DNA of 64,000 bases from Microbacter sp. GSS18 (lineage in GTDB: Bacteria; Actinomycetota; Actinomycetes; Actinomycetales; Microbacteriaceae). Under the pieces are notes generated by a model that searched no databases, was not told the origin of the DNA, and was given only the letters and a program-made list of their open reading frames with translations. The stretch spans positions 3,100,001 to 3,164,000 of the forward strand of contig CP119753.1 of NCBI GenBank assembly GCA_029319145.1. Reading direction: 5' to 3'. Positions 7,736 through 16,455 of this stretch are shown piece after piece (the stretch's first letter is position 1; each line of letters begins with the position of its first letter). A program made the translations under genes and the position numbers.

Positions 7736-8971
7736 CTAGTCGGCTCGCGGTCCGGCGCCGACGCCCGTGCGCGCCAGGGGGCGCGCGGCCGGCGAGGCCA
7801 GTCCCGAGGCGACGATGAGCACGACGAGGATCAGCAGCGTGTTCAGCAGACCGATGTGCTCGCTGATGAGGCCGAGCAGGGGCGGGCCCGCGAGGAACGC
7901 GATGTAGCCGATCGTCGCGGCGGCGCTCACACGCGCCGCGGCGCGGGCCGGGTCGTCGGCGGCCGCGGACATGCCGAGGGGGAATCCGAGGGATACGCCC
8001 GCGCCCCACAGGGCGGCGCCGACGAAGATCAGGGGCGCGCTCGGGGCGAAGATGAACAGCAGCAGCCCGGCGGCCGCCAGCACCGACAGCACGGCCAGGA
8101 CCGCGACGCGACCGAAGCGGTCGACGAGCGGTCCGCCGAACATGCGGACCACGGTCATGCTGATCGAGAAGACGGCGAGCCCGGCGGCCCCCAGCGCCGC
8201 ACTCTCGCCATGGCCCTCGACCACGCCGAGCGCGAGCCAGTCGTTCGCGCCGCCCTCGGCGAAGGCCATGCCGAGCATGATGACACCCAGGGCGTAGGTG
8301 CGCGGCTCGCGCCAGGCGGACAGGGCCAGCGCGAGGCGGTCCCGCCAGCCGGCGCGCCCCTCCCCCGCGTCCGGGTCCATGGCGGCCTCGCGTCGCGGGA
8401 CGTTCAGCACGCTCACGACGCCGATCGCGATGATGAGCACCGCCATGGCGAGCAGGTGCACGATCGGGGCCATCGTCCAGGCGATGGCGACGAGGCCGAG
8501 GCCTGCGCCGAGCACTGTGCCGAAGCTGAAGAAGGCGTGGAAGAGGGGCAGGAGCGTCTTTCCGGTCTGATTCTCGATCGCCGCCCCTTCGACGTTCATC
8601 ATGACGTCGACCGCGCCGTTGCCGAATCCCCACACGGCCAGGCCCAGCGCGACGATCGGCGCCGAGTGCAGCGTGTCGGCGCCGATGCCGATGATCGCCA
8701 GTCCCGTAGCGAACAGCACGATCGAGCCGATCATCCCCCGCCGGGCGCCGAAGCGCGCGAGGACGACGGAGGACACCGAGAGCCCGGCGATGGCGGCGAT
8801 GCCGCCGACCAGCAGCATCAGGCCGAGCTGCGCGCGATCGACCGCGACGGCGTCCTTGATCTCGGGGACCCGCGCGGCCCACGTGGCTACGCTCAGCCCG
8901 CTGCTGAGGAAGATCGCGAAGATCGCGACGCGCCAGCGGAGCAACTGCGAGGGGGAGAGGACGAGATCCAC
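7736..8971 (-). CDS. MFS transporter
   Basis: A 411-residue, 12-helix major facilitator protein. The first helix (WRVAIFAIFLSSGLSVATWAARVPEIKDAVAVD) resembles the E. coli YbjJ group. Loop 2-3 carries the MFS motif as VVLARFGARRG. I start it at GTG 8971, which leaves the LacI-type palindrome 12 bases upstream; the longer reading from ATG 9064 would run through that operator and into the divergent regulator gene. The substrate is unknown. Divergent placement and the operator suggest repression by the neighbouring LacI protein. Confidence 0.85.
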   Translation of the reverse strand: MDLVLSPSQLLRWRVAIFAIFLSSGLSVATWAARVPEIKDAVAVDRAQLGLMLLVGGIAAIAGLSVSSVVLARFGARRGMIGSIVLFATGLAIIGIGADTLHSAPIVALGLAVWGFGNGAVDVMMNVEGAAIENQTGKTLLPLFHAFFSFGTVLGAGLGLVAIAWTMAPIVHLLAMAVLIIAIGVVSVLNVPRREAAMDPDAGEGRAGWRDRLALALSAWREPRTYALGVIMLGMAFAEGGANDWLALGVVEGHGESAALGAAGLAVFSISMTVVRMFGGPLVDRFGRVAVLAVLSVLAAAGLLLFIFAPSAPLIFVGAALWGAGVSLGFPLGMSAAADDPARAAARVSAAATIGYIAFLAGPPLLGLISEHIGLLNTLLILVVLIVASGLASPAARPLARTGVGAGPRAD

Positions 8972-8983
8972 CCGAGAAGGATA

Positions 8984-8997
8984 TCGAATCGTTTCGA
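8984..8997. promoter_or_regulatory. LacI-type operator between MFS and lacI-family genes
   Basis: TCGAATCGTTTCGA is an inverted repeat (TCGAA-n-CG-n-TTCGA, 12 of 14 positions symmetric) with the central CG typical of LacI-family operators. It lies 12 bases from the MFS start and 44 bases from the regulator start, so one site could control both genes. Confidence 0.6.
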
Positions 8998-9041
8998 ACC
9001 GCGGAACCACGCGGAGGGCGAAGCCGGGTAGCATCGCCGAC

Positions 9042-10097
9042 ATGAGCCCGCGACGCGCCACCATCGCCGACGTCGCCCGCAGGGCGGGCGTCGCGGCGTC
9101 GACGGCGTCTGTCGTCTTCAGCGGGAAGACCGCCGTGTCGGAGGCGACGCGAGCCCGCGTCCTCGACGCCGCGGCAGAGCTCGGCTACACCGGGCCCGAC
9201 CCGGTCGCGGCATCGCTGCGCACGGGACGGTCGGGGATCGTGGGCGTCGTCTTCGAAGAGCACCTCGGCAGGGCCTTCCTCGACCCCGTCAAGACCCTCA
9301 TGATGGACGGCCTCGCCGACGCGGTGGCTCCGCTGGGCGCAGGTCTGCTCCTCCTGCGCGATCAGGAGCCGGCCGCTGCCGCGCCGACGCTGCTGTCGGC
9401 CCCGCTCGACGCCGCGGTGCTGGTGGGATGCAGCGGCATGCTGCGCGAGTCGCTCGACGCCGTTCGTGCCCGGGGCATCCCCGTCGTGGTCATCGAGGGG
9501 GACGCCGGGCCCGGCGTGCCACGCATCGACCTGGACAACCGCGAGGCGGAGCGTCAGGCGGCCGCGCACGTGCGCGAACTGGGGCACACGCGCGTGGCGG
9601 CGCTGGCGCTGCCGGTGCGGACGGGGTGGACCGCCGGCTGGATCGGACCCGGTGACGACATCCGCGTGGAGGTGACCCGCGACCGGCTGGAGGCGATCCG
9701 CGACGTGTATCCCGACGTGCCCGCCTATGCCGCCGCGGCGAGCTCGATCGACGAGGGCCTGGCTGCCGGGCGCGTGCTGCTGGCCGACCCCGAGACGAGG
9801 CCGACGGCGATCATCGCCCAGAGCGACCTGCTGGCCGCCGGTGTGATCCGGGCCGCCGAGGAGGCGGGTCTCGCCGTTCCAGCCGACCTGAGCGTGACCG
9901 GGTTCGACGGCATCGTCGTCGACGGCCTCGCGCCGTATCGGCTCACGACCCTCGTGCAGCCGGCGAACGAGAAGGGACGGGCGGCCGGTCGCGCTGTCGC
10001 AGCCCTGATCGAGGGGGCCCCGGCCGACTCGATCTCATTCACGAGCACGTTCCGCGAGGGCAATACGACCGGTCCCCCACCGGTCCGCGACCGATAG
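9042..10097 (+). CDS. LacI-family transcriptional regulator
   Basis: A 351-residue regulator. The N-terminal helix-turn-helix is ATIADVARRAGVAASTASVVFSG, with the hinge helix around PVAASLRTGR. The C-terminal ~290 residues form a periplasmic-binding-like sugar domain (GIVGVVFEE, PVVVIEGDAG, VTGFDGIVVD). The ATG at 9042 was chosen because it starts MSPRRATIADVA, the usual short N terminus; the longer in-frame start adds ~150 unrelated residues. It faces the MFS gene across a palindromic operator and probably regulates it and itself. Confidence 0.92.
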   Translation: MSPRRATIADVARRAGVAASTASVVFSGKTAVSEATRARVLDAAAELGYTGPDPVAASLRTGRSGIVGVVFEEHLGRAFLDPVKTLMMDGLADAVAPLGAGLLLLRDQEPAAAAPTLLSAPLDAAVLVGCSGMLRESLDAVRARGIPVVVIEGDAGPGVPRIDLDNREAERQAAAHVRELGHTRVAALALPVRTGWTAGWIGPGDDIRVEVTRDRLEAIRDVYPDVPAYAAAASSIDEGLAAGRVLLADPETRPTAIIAQSDLLAAGVIRAAEEAGLAVPADLSVTGFDGIVVDGLAPYRLTTLVQPANEKGRAAGRAVAALIEGAPADSISFTSTFREGNTTGPPPVRDR

Positions 10098-10165
10098 ACT
10101 GAGCCACCACGACCTGATCGCCTGAGCCGGGACATCTCCCGCCCCGACGAGCCGAGGAGGCCGCC

Positions 10166-13090
10166 ATGCTCCTCGTCCTCGCCGCGTTCGCGATCCTGCC
10201 GATCCTCGTTCCGTGGCTCGTCGCCCGCCTCGGCCCGCGCGCCTTCACGATCGCGGCGGTCCTGCCCTTCGCCGCCTTCATCCACGCCCTCGTCCAGACG
10301 CCGGCCGTCCTGGCGGGGGAGATTCCGTTCGAGGCATTCGACTGGATCCCGTCGCTCGGCATCGAGCTGTCGATGCGGATGGACACGCTGTCCTGGGTCA
10401 TGACGCTCATCGTCACCGGTGTCGGCGCGCTCGTGCTGCTCTACTGCCGGTGGTACTTCGTCGACGGCGGATCAGGGCTCGGCCGGTTCGCCGCCGTCCT
10501 GCTCGCCTTCGCCGGCGCCATGTACGGACTCGTGCTCACCGACGACCTGGTCGTGCTGGTGATGTTCTGGGAGATCACGAGCGTCCTGTCGTACCTGCTC
10601 ATCGGGCACTACAACCGCCGGGCTCCGAGCCGGCGCGCCGCCCTCCAGGCGCTGCTGGTCACGACGCTCGGCGGGCTCGTGATGCTGATCGGCGTCGTGC
10701 TGCTGGTCGTCCGCTCCGGCACCTCGAGCATCTCGGCCATGCTCGCCGATCCCCCCGTCGGCGCACTCGTGAACGTCGCGCTGGTGCTGGTGCTCGTCGG
10801 GGCGCTGAGCAAGTCGGCCATCTTCCCGTTCCACTTCTGGCTCCCGGGGGCAATGGCCGCACCCACGCCCGTGAGCGCGTATCTCCATGCCGCCGCGATG
10901 GTCAAGGCGGGCGTGTACCTGATCGCCCTCGTCGCCCCGGTTGCCGCCGAATCGCCCGCGTGGCGACCGATCGTCATCGGTCTCGGAGTGTTCACGATGC
11001 TGCTCGGCGGCTTCCAGGCGCTGCGCGAGACCGACCTCAAGCGGATCCTCGCGTTCGGAACGGTCAGCCAGCTCGGCATGCTCACCGTCGTGCTCGGCTA
11101 CGGAACCCGCGACGCGGCGCTCGCCGGGCTCGCGCTGCTCATCGCACACGCGCTGTTCAAGTCAGCGCTGTTCCTGGTGGTCGGCGTGATCGACCGGCAG
11201 CTGGGGACGCGCGACATCGCCGAGCTCAGCGGCCTCGGCCGCCGCGCCCCGGTGACCGCGGCGGCATCCACGATCGCGATCGCTTCGATGACGGGCGTCA
11301 TCCCGACGATCGGATTCGTCGCGAAGGAGGGCGCGCTCGCTGCTCTCCTGGACGAAGCCCTCGGCGGGGCCGTGTGGGGCGTCGTGGCGCTGGCGGGCGT
11401 CGCTGTCGGGTCCGTGTTCACCGCCGCCTACGGCATCCGGTTCCTGTGGGGGGCGTTCGCGACGAAGAAGAATGCCGACGGCGGCATGAAGGCGCCGACC
11501 GAGTGGCCGCGTCCGCCGTTCGGATTCGTCACGGCACCCGTCCTGCTGGCGGCGCTGAGCCTCGCCGGTGGATTCGCGGCCGCTCCGCTCGACGTCGTGC
11601 TCGCACCGTACGCCGATACGGCGCCCGCGGCCTCGGCGGGTGTCGAGCCGCCGGCGCACCCCGCGCACCTGGCCCTGTGGCACGGGTTCGAGCCGGCCCT
11701 GTGGATCTCGCTGGCGACGCTCGCCCTCGGCGTCGGCGTGTTCGCGCTCACCCGCCGGTGGACGCCGACGCGACGCTCTATTCCGTTCACCGCATGGGAT
11801 GTGTACAACGGCGTCCTGCGCGGCATCGCCCGGCTGTCGGTTGCAACGACGAGCGTCACGCAGCGCGGCTCGCTGCCCATCTACGTCGGCACGATCTTCG
11901 CCGTCCTGGTCTCGGCCGAGGCGGTCGCGCTCGTCGCCGGCGGACCGTGGGACCTCGAGCTCAGCGTGTTCCAGAATCCGATGCAGTGGGTCGTGGCGCC
12001 GCTCATGATCGCCGCGGGGATCATCGCCGTCCGTGCGCGCAAGCGCTACACCGGCGTCGTCCTCGTCTCGGTCACCGGCATCGGCATGACGGTGCTGTTC
12101 GCGACCAGCGGCGCGCCCGACCTCGCGCTCACCCAGATCCTGATCGAGACCGTCACGATGATCGCCTTCGCGCTCGTGCTGCGCCGGATCCCGGCGCGGC
12201 TGGGGGAGCGCAACGCGTCGGTGAAGCCCGCGCTGCGGGCGATCCTCGGCGCGGCCGTCGGGGCGACGATGGCCGCGGTCGCCGTCGTGGCGGTGTCGGC
12301 TCGCGTGTACAGGCCGGTGTCCGAGGCGTTCCCCGACCTGGCCTACGAGATCGGCCACGGCACGAACGTCGTCAACGTCGCGCTGGTGGATCTGCGCGGG
12401 TGGGACACGATGGGGGAGCTGTCGGTCCTCATCCTGGCGGCCACCGGCGTGGCATCGCTGGTGTTCGTCACTCACCGCGCCGACACGCTGTCGGACCTGA
12501 CGCAGCCGCTCCCCCGCGACATCACGCGGCACCGCCGCCCGATCGTCGAGACGCACGGGGCCGACGGCGGCGCCGAGGGGTCTTCCACGCGCACGGCCTG
12601 GCTCCTGGGCGGACAGCGGGTGCGCGCACGCGAGCGGTCGATCATGCTCGAGGTGATCGTGCGCATCCTCTTCCACACGATCATCGTCATCTCGCTGTAT
12701 CTGCTCTTCGCGGGTCACAACCTTCCCGGTGGCGGCTTCGCGGGCGGTCTCGTGGCGGGAATGGCCCTGGTCATGCGGTATATCGCCGGGGGCAGGTACG
12801 AACTGGGGGCTGCGGCGCCGGCCGATGCCGGGCGACTGCTCGGCGTCGGGATGTCGATCGCCGTCGCATGCGCCGTCGTTCCCCTGCTGTTCGGCGCAGC
12901 GCCGCTGACACGCGGCTTCGTCGAGACGACGCTGCCGGTTCTCGGACACGTCGAGTTCGTCACCTCGACGCTGTTCGACATCGGCGTGTACCTCGTCGTC
13001 ATCGGACTCGTCCTCGACGTCCTGCGGAGCCTCGGCGCCGAGGTCGACCGCCAGCGCCTGGCCGGCGAGCCTGCGGAGGTGCGTGCATGA
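10166..13090 (+). CDS. mrpA: Mrp Na+/H+ antiporter subunit A (with MrpB-like C terminus)
   Basis: A 974-residue, many-helix membrane protein and the largest subunit of the Mrp complex. The N-terminal two thirds match NADH-quinone oxidoreductase chain 5/MrpA (for example KSAIFPFHFWLPGAMAAPTPVSAYLHAA, with proton-path lysines). The C-terminal ~150 residues (LFHTIIVISLYLLFAGHNLPGGGFAGGLV) are the MnhB domain, explaining why no separate mrpB follows. A GAGGAGG site precedes the ATG. It opens a six-gene operon in which every junction is an ATGA overlap. Mrp exports Na+ or other monovalent cations in exchange for protons, aiding pH and salt tolerance. Confidence 0.95.
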   Translation: MLLVLAAFAILPILVPWLVARLGPRAFTIAAVLPFAAFIHALVQTPAVLAGEIPFEAFDWIPSLGIELSMRMDTLSWVMTLIVTGVGALVLLYCRWYFVDGGSGLGRFAAVLLAFAGAMYGLVLTDDLVVLVMFWEITSVLSYLLIGHYNRRAPSRRAALQALLVTTLGGLVMLIGVVLLVVRSGTSSISAMLADPPVGALVNVALVLVLVGALSKSAIFPFHFWLPGAMAAPTPVSAYLHAAAMVKAGVYLIALVAPVAAESPAWRPIVIGLGVFTMLLGGFQALRETDLKRILAFGTVSQLGMLTVVLGYGTRDAALAGLALLIAHALFKSALFLVVGVIDRQLGTRDIAELSGLGRRAPVTAAASTIAIASMTGVIPTIGFVAKEGALAALLDEALGGAVWGVVALAGVAVGSVFTAAYGIRFLWGAFATKKNADGGMKAPTEWPRPPFGFVTAPVLLAALSLAGGFAAAPLDVVLAPYADTAPAASAGVEPPAHPAHLALWHGFEPALWISLATLALGVGVFALTRRWTPTRRSIPFTAWDVYNGVLRGIARLSVATTSVTQRGSLPIYVGTIFAVLVSAEAVALVAGGPWDLELSVFQNPMQWVVAPLMIAAGIIAVRARKRYTGVVLVSVTGIGMTVLFATSGAPDLALTQILIETVTMIAFALVLRRIPARLGERNASVKPALRAILGAAVGATMAAVAVVAVSARVYRPVSEAFPDLAYEIGHGTNVVNVALVDLRGWDTMGELSVLILAATGVASLVFVTHRADTLSDLTQPLPRDITRHRRPIVETHGADGGAEGSSTRTAWLLGGQRVRARERSIMLEVIVRILFHTIIVISLYLLFAGHNLPGGGFAGGLVAGMALVMRYIAGGRYELGAAAPADAGRLLGVGMSIAVACAVVPLLFGAAPLTRGFVETTLPVLGHVEFVTSTLFDIGVYLVVIGLVLDVLRSLGAEVDRQRLAGEPAEVRA

Positions 13091-13647
13091 ACGAGGCGGC
13101 CGACTCCGGACTCAGCGTGTCGATGGTGCTCATCGTCATCATGGCGGTGCTGTTCGCGGCGGGCGTCTACGCGATGCTCGAGCGCAGCCTCACGCGCGTC
13201 CTGATCGGCTTCCTGCTGCTGGGCAACGCGGCGAACCTCCTCCTGCTGATCGTCATGGGGGCGCCGGGCATCGCCCCCTTCGCGAACTCCGGCGAGCCGG
13301 GCGAGATGTCCGACCCCCTTCCGCAGGCGCTCATGCTCACCGCGATCGTGATCACGTTCGCGGTCTCGGCGTTCCTGCTGGCGCTCATCTACCGGTCGTG
13401 GCAGCTCGGGCAGGCCGACACCGTCGAGGACGACGAGGCCGACCGCGAGGTCCGCGAGCGCGGCGTCGCCGACGAGGAGTCGCTGGACGCCGAGACCGAG
13501 GTCGAGGCGTCCGATGCCACGACCGACTTCGTCGAGGTCCAGACGCGGCCGATCACGATCCCCACCGGCCGCGCGGCGCGCGGCGCGCAGGGCGTGACGG
13601 GACGCCGCCGCAGATCGCCGCGCGACCAGGACGGGGGCGACGAATGA
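13087..13647 (+). CDS. mrpC: Mrp antiporter subunit C
   Basis: A 186-residue NuoK-like subunit. Three transmembrane helices occupy residues ~10-105 (VSMVLIVIMAVLFAAGVYAML; LIGFLLLGNAANLLLLIVMG; LMLTAIVITFAVSAFLLALIY). The remaining ~80 residues are a charged hydrophilic tail rich in Glu/Asp, longer than in the core family. It overlaps mrpA and mrpD by 4 bases each. NuoK homologues contribute to the ion path of the complex. Confidence 0.94.
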   Translation: MNEAADSGLSVSMVLIVIMAVLFAAGVYAMLERSLTRVLIGFLLLGNAANLLLLIVMGAPGIAPFANSGEPGEMSDPLPQALMLTAIVITFAVSAFLLALIYRSWQLGQADTVEDDEADREVRERGVADEESLDAETEVEASDATTDFVEVQTRPITIPTGRAARGAQGVTGRRRRSPRDQDGGDE

Positions 13648-15248
13648 CCCCGGTCGCCCCCGCGCTCGTGCCGCTGCTGGTCACCCTGCCCCTGCTGGGT
13701 GCGGCGATCGCGCTGATCGCCGGACGCCACCGTCGCGTGCAGGTGACGGTGTCGATCGTGACCCTGACCGTGGTGTGCGCGATCGCGGGCGTCCTGCTGG
13801 CCGTCGTCGACCTCGGGGACCAGGCCATCGCGGTCTCGGTCGGAGGCTGGCCGATCCCGTACGGCATCGTGCTCTACGTCGACCGGTTCGCGGCGCTGCT
13901 GGTGATGGTCTCCTCCGTCGTGCTGCTCGCGGTCCTGCTCTTCTCGGTGGGGCAGGGCGCGGCGGACGGCGACGACGACACGCCGGTGTCGATCTTCCAC
14001 CCGACCTACCTCGTGCTCGCGGCCGGGATCTTCACGGCCTTCATCGCCGGAGACCTGTTCAACCTGTACGTCGGGTTCGAGATCCTTCTCGTGGCGTCCT
14101 ACGTGCTCATCACTCTCGGCTCCACCCGGTCCCGGATCCGCACGGGCGCCGTGTACATCGTCGTCTCGCTGGTGTCGTCGATCCTGTTCCTCGCCGCGAT
14201 CGCGATGATCTACGGCGCCCTCGGCACGGTCAACATGGTCCATATCGCCCAGCGGATGTCGGAGCTGCCGACTGAGACCCAGCTGGTGCTGCATGTGCTG
14301 CTGCTCGTGGCGTTCAGCATCAAGGCGGCGGTGTTCCCGCTGTCCTTCTGGCTCCCCGACTCGTATCCCACGGCGCCGGCACCGGTGACGGCGGTCTTCG
14401 CGGGCCTGCTGACCAAGGTGGGCGTCTACGCGATCATCCGCACCGAGACCGAGCTGTTCCTCGACAGCGACGTCAACACCGTGCTGATGTACGCCGCACT
14501 CGCGACCATGATCGTCGGTGTCCTCGGCGCCGTCGCCCAGGCCGAGCTCAAGCGCATCCTGTCGTTCACGCTCGTCAGCCATATCGGCTACATGATCTTC
14601 GGGCTCGCGATCGCGACGCCCGCAGCGATCGGCGCCACGGTGTATTACATGGTCCACCACATCGTCGTGCAGACGACCCTCTTCCTGGCGGTGGGCCTCG
14701 TCGAGCGGCGCGCGGGCTCCACGTCGATCCTGCGGGTCAAGGGGCTCATGCGCGCAGCGCCGGTCATCGCGGTGCTGTACTTCATCCCCGCGGTCAATCT
14801 CGGAGGACTCCCGCCGTTCTCGGGCTTCATCGGCAAGTTCGCGCTGTTCGACGCCGCGGCGCAGGTCGGCACGCCGCTCATGATCGTCCTGATCGTCGGC
14901 GGCGTCGTGACCTCGCTGCTCACGCTGTACGCGCTCATGCGTGCGTGGAACCTCTCGTTCTGGCGCGAGGAGGACGACTCCGCCGAGACCGAGGAGCGCA
15001 TCGCGTACCTGGATGACGCCCCCGACGCCGCCCTCATGACCGAGCAGCGCGTCATCCCGCGCATCATGACCGCGGCCACGACCGGCATGGTCGTGGTGAC
15101 GGTCGCGCTGACGGTGTTCGCCGGCCCGCTCTATGACATCTGCGCGCGCATCGGCGGCGCGCTGCTCGAACCCGCCTCGGTCGTGCAGCTGGAACAGGAG
15201 CACGACGACAGCACCGGTCAGACCGAGCCGCTGGAGGAGGTGCCATGA
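13644..15248 (+). CDS. mrpD: Mrp antiporter subunit D
   Basis: A 534-residue protein of the NuoL/M/N proton-translocating family. The conserved stretch AFSIKAAVFPLSFWLPDSYPTAPAPVTAVFAGLLTKVG carries a lysine pair, and AELKRILSFTLVSHIGYM is another family motif. It has about 14 predicted helices and a hydrophilic C-terminal tail. Start ATG 13644 overlaps the mrpC stop. In known Mrp complexes MrpA and MrpD carry most of the antiport activity. Confidence 0.95.
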   Translation: MTPVAPALVPLLVTLPLLGAAIALIAGRHRRVQVTVSIVTLTVVCAIAGVLLAVVDLGDQAIAVSVGGWPIPYGIVLYVDRFAALLVMVSSVVLLAVLLFSVGQGAADGDDDTPVSIFHPTYLVLAAGIFTAFIAGDLFNLYVGFEILLVASYVLITLGSTRSRIRTGAVYIVVSLVSSILFLAAIAMIYGALGTVNMVHIAQRMSELPTETQLVLHVLLLVAFSIKAAVFPLSFWLPDSYPTAPAPVTAVFAGLLTKVGVYAIIRTETELFLDSDVNTVLMYAALATMIVGVLGAVAQAELKRILSFTLVSHIGYMIFGLAIATPAAIGATVYYMVHHIVVQTTLFLAVGLVERRAGSTSILRVKGLMRAAPVIAVLYFIPAVNLGGLPPFSGFIGKFALFDAAAQVGTPLMIVLIVGGVVTSLLTLYALMRAWNLSFWREEDDSAETEERIAYLDDAPDAALMTEQRVIPRIMTAATTGMVVVTVALTVFAGPLYDICARIGGALLEPASVVQLEQEHDDSTGQTEPLEEVP

Positions 15249-15835
15249 CCCCGATCGACCCCGCTCCGCCGCGTGCTCGCGAGGCGCTGACGCGCCTGCG
15301 GCGCCAGCTGCCCTTCTTCGTATGGCTCGTGGTGCTCTGGATGCTGCTGTGGGGGCAGTTCACGTGGACGGCGTTCCTGACCGGGCTGATCGCCGCGATC
15401 GTGGTGACGCGCGTGTTCCGGCTGCCCCCCGTGGAGCTGTCCGGCCGCGTGAACCTCTGGTACGGGCTCGTGTTCGTCGTCGAGTTCCTCGGGTCGCTCG
15501 TGGCCGGATCGCTCACGGTCGCATGGCAGGCGGTGAGCCCCCGCGGGCAGCCGGGCGCCGCGATCATCGCCGTGCCTCTGGTCACCGACGACGACCTCAT
15601 CATGACTCACACGGCCGTCACGGCATCCCTGATCCCGGGATCGCTCGTCCTCGAGGCCGACCGCGAGCGACGGGTGCTCTACCTGCACGTCATCGGCGTG
15701 AGCGACCAGCGGGACGTCGAGCGTCAGCGCGAGAGCGTGCTGCGCTGGGAGCGGCGGATCGTGATGGCCGTCGGCTCGCGGGCGCAGGTCGCGCAGCTGC
15801 GGGCCGCGCGGGCCGGGGGAGGGGGCGGCACATGA
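15245..15835 (+). CDS. mrpE: Mrp antiporter subunit E
   Basis: A 196-residue MnhE-type subunit. Two hydrophobic helices near the N terminus (FFVWLVVLWMLLWGQFTWTAFLTGLIAAIVV; LWYGLVFVVEFLGSLVAGS) are followed by a cytoplasmic domain with the family features TAVTASLIPGSLVLE and LYLHVIGV. It overlaps mrpD and mrpF by 4 bases. MrpE is needed for full complex assembly or activity in other bacteria. Confidence 0.94.
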   Translation: MTPIDPAPPRAREALTRLRRQLPFFVWLVVLWMLLWGQFTWTAFLTGLIAAIVVTRVFRLPPVELSGRVNLWYGLVFVVEFLGSLVAGSLTVAWQAVSPRGQPGAAIIAVPLVTDDDLIMTHTAVTASLIPGSLVLEADRERRVLYLHVIGVSDQRDVERQRESVLRWERRIVMAVGSRAQVAQLRAARAGGGGGT

Positions 15836-16101
15836 ACGTCGTGCTCATCATCGCGGCGGTGATCTTCGCGGTCGCCGCTCTCGTGACCGTCTACAAGATC
15901 GTCGTCGGGCCATCGATCCTCGATCGGGCCGTGGCGTCGGACGTCCTGCTCACCGAGGTGATGTGCGTGCTCGGGGTCGAGATGGCGATCAACCACCACA
16001 CGCGCTCGCTCCCGGTTCTCCTGATCATCGCCGCGGTGGGGGTGTTCGGCTCCATCGCGATCGCCCGATTCGTCGCGCGGAGGGACCAGACAGACCGATG
16101 A
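15832..16101 (+). CDS. mrpF: Mrp antiporter subunit F
   Basis: An 89-residue protein with three transmembrane helices (MNVVLIIAAVIFAVAALVTVYK; the middle LLTEVMCVLGVEMAI; and LPVLLIIAAVGVFGSIAIARFV). The motif GPSILDRAVASD is characteristic of MrpF. The ATG at 15832 follows a GGGGGCGG stretch and overlaps the mrpE stop; the longer frame upstream is not protein-like. It is part of the antiporter complex. Confidence 0.94.
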   Translation: MNVVLIIAAVIFAVAALVTVYKIVVGPSILDRAVASDVLLTEVMCVLGVEMAINHHTRSLPVLLIIAAVGVFGSIAIARFVARRDQTDR

Positions 16102-16454
16102 CCGTCCTGCTCGACATCCTTTCGCTCGCCCTGATCCTGGCGGGCGCGATCCTGTGTCTCACCGCCGCCATCGGGCTCGTCCGCTTCCACGACGTCCCGA
16201 GCCGGCTCCACGCATCCACCAAGCCGCAGGTGCTGGGGTTCCTCCTGATCGCGGTCGCCGTCGCACTGTCGCTGCGATCGTGGCCGGTCGTGGCGTTCCT
16301 CGTCCCGGTCGTGCTCATCCAGCTGGCCACCGCGCCGCTGGCAGCCCACATCGTCGGCCGGCAGGCCTATCGCAACGGCACGATCGACCGTCCGGGTCTG
16401 GTCGCGGACGACCTCGCCGAGTCCCACGAGACGCCGCCGGGATCCGGCGGCTGA
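16098..16454 (+). CDS. mrpG: Mrp antiporter subunit G
   Basis: A 118-residue MnhG-type subunit, last in the operon. It has three helices, and the conserved IGLVRFHDVPSRLHASTKPQVLG lies in the loop between helices 1 and 2. Start ATG 16098 overlaps the mrpF stop by 4 bases. The final codons fold into a perfect hairpin (16433-16451), and the stop is one base from the stop of the convergent acylase gene. Confidence 0.94.
   Translation: MTVLLDILSLALILAGAILCLTAAIGLVRFHDVPSRLHASTKPQVLGFLLIAVAVALSLRSWPVVAFLVPVVLIQLATAPLAAHIVGRQAYRNGTIDRPGLVADDLAESHETPPGSGG
16433..16451. terminator. hairpin at the mrpG/acylase convergence
   Basis: A perfect 8-base stem (GCCGCCGG / CCGGCGGC) with a 3-base loop ends at the mrpG stop codon, in the only space available for terminating two convergent operons. 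A U tract is absent. Confidence 0.5.
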
Positions 16455-16455
16455 A

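Noticed and set aside
7736..9064. The MFS gene starting at ATG 9064
   Set aside because: It would overlap the lacI-family coding start and include the palindromic operator; the family similarity begins at about 8971.
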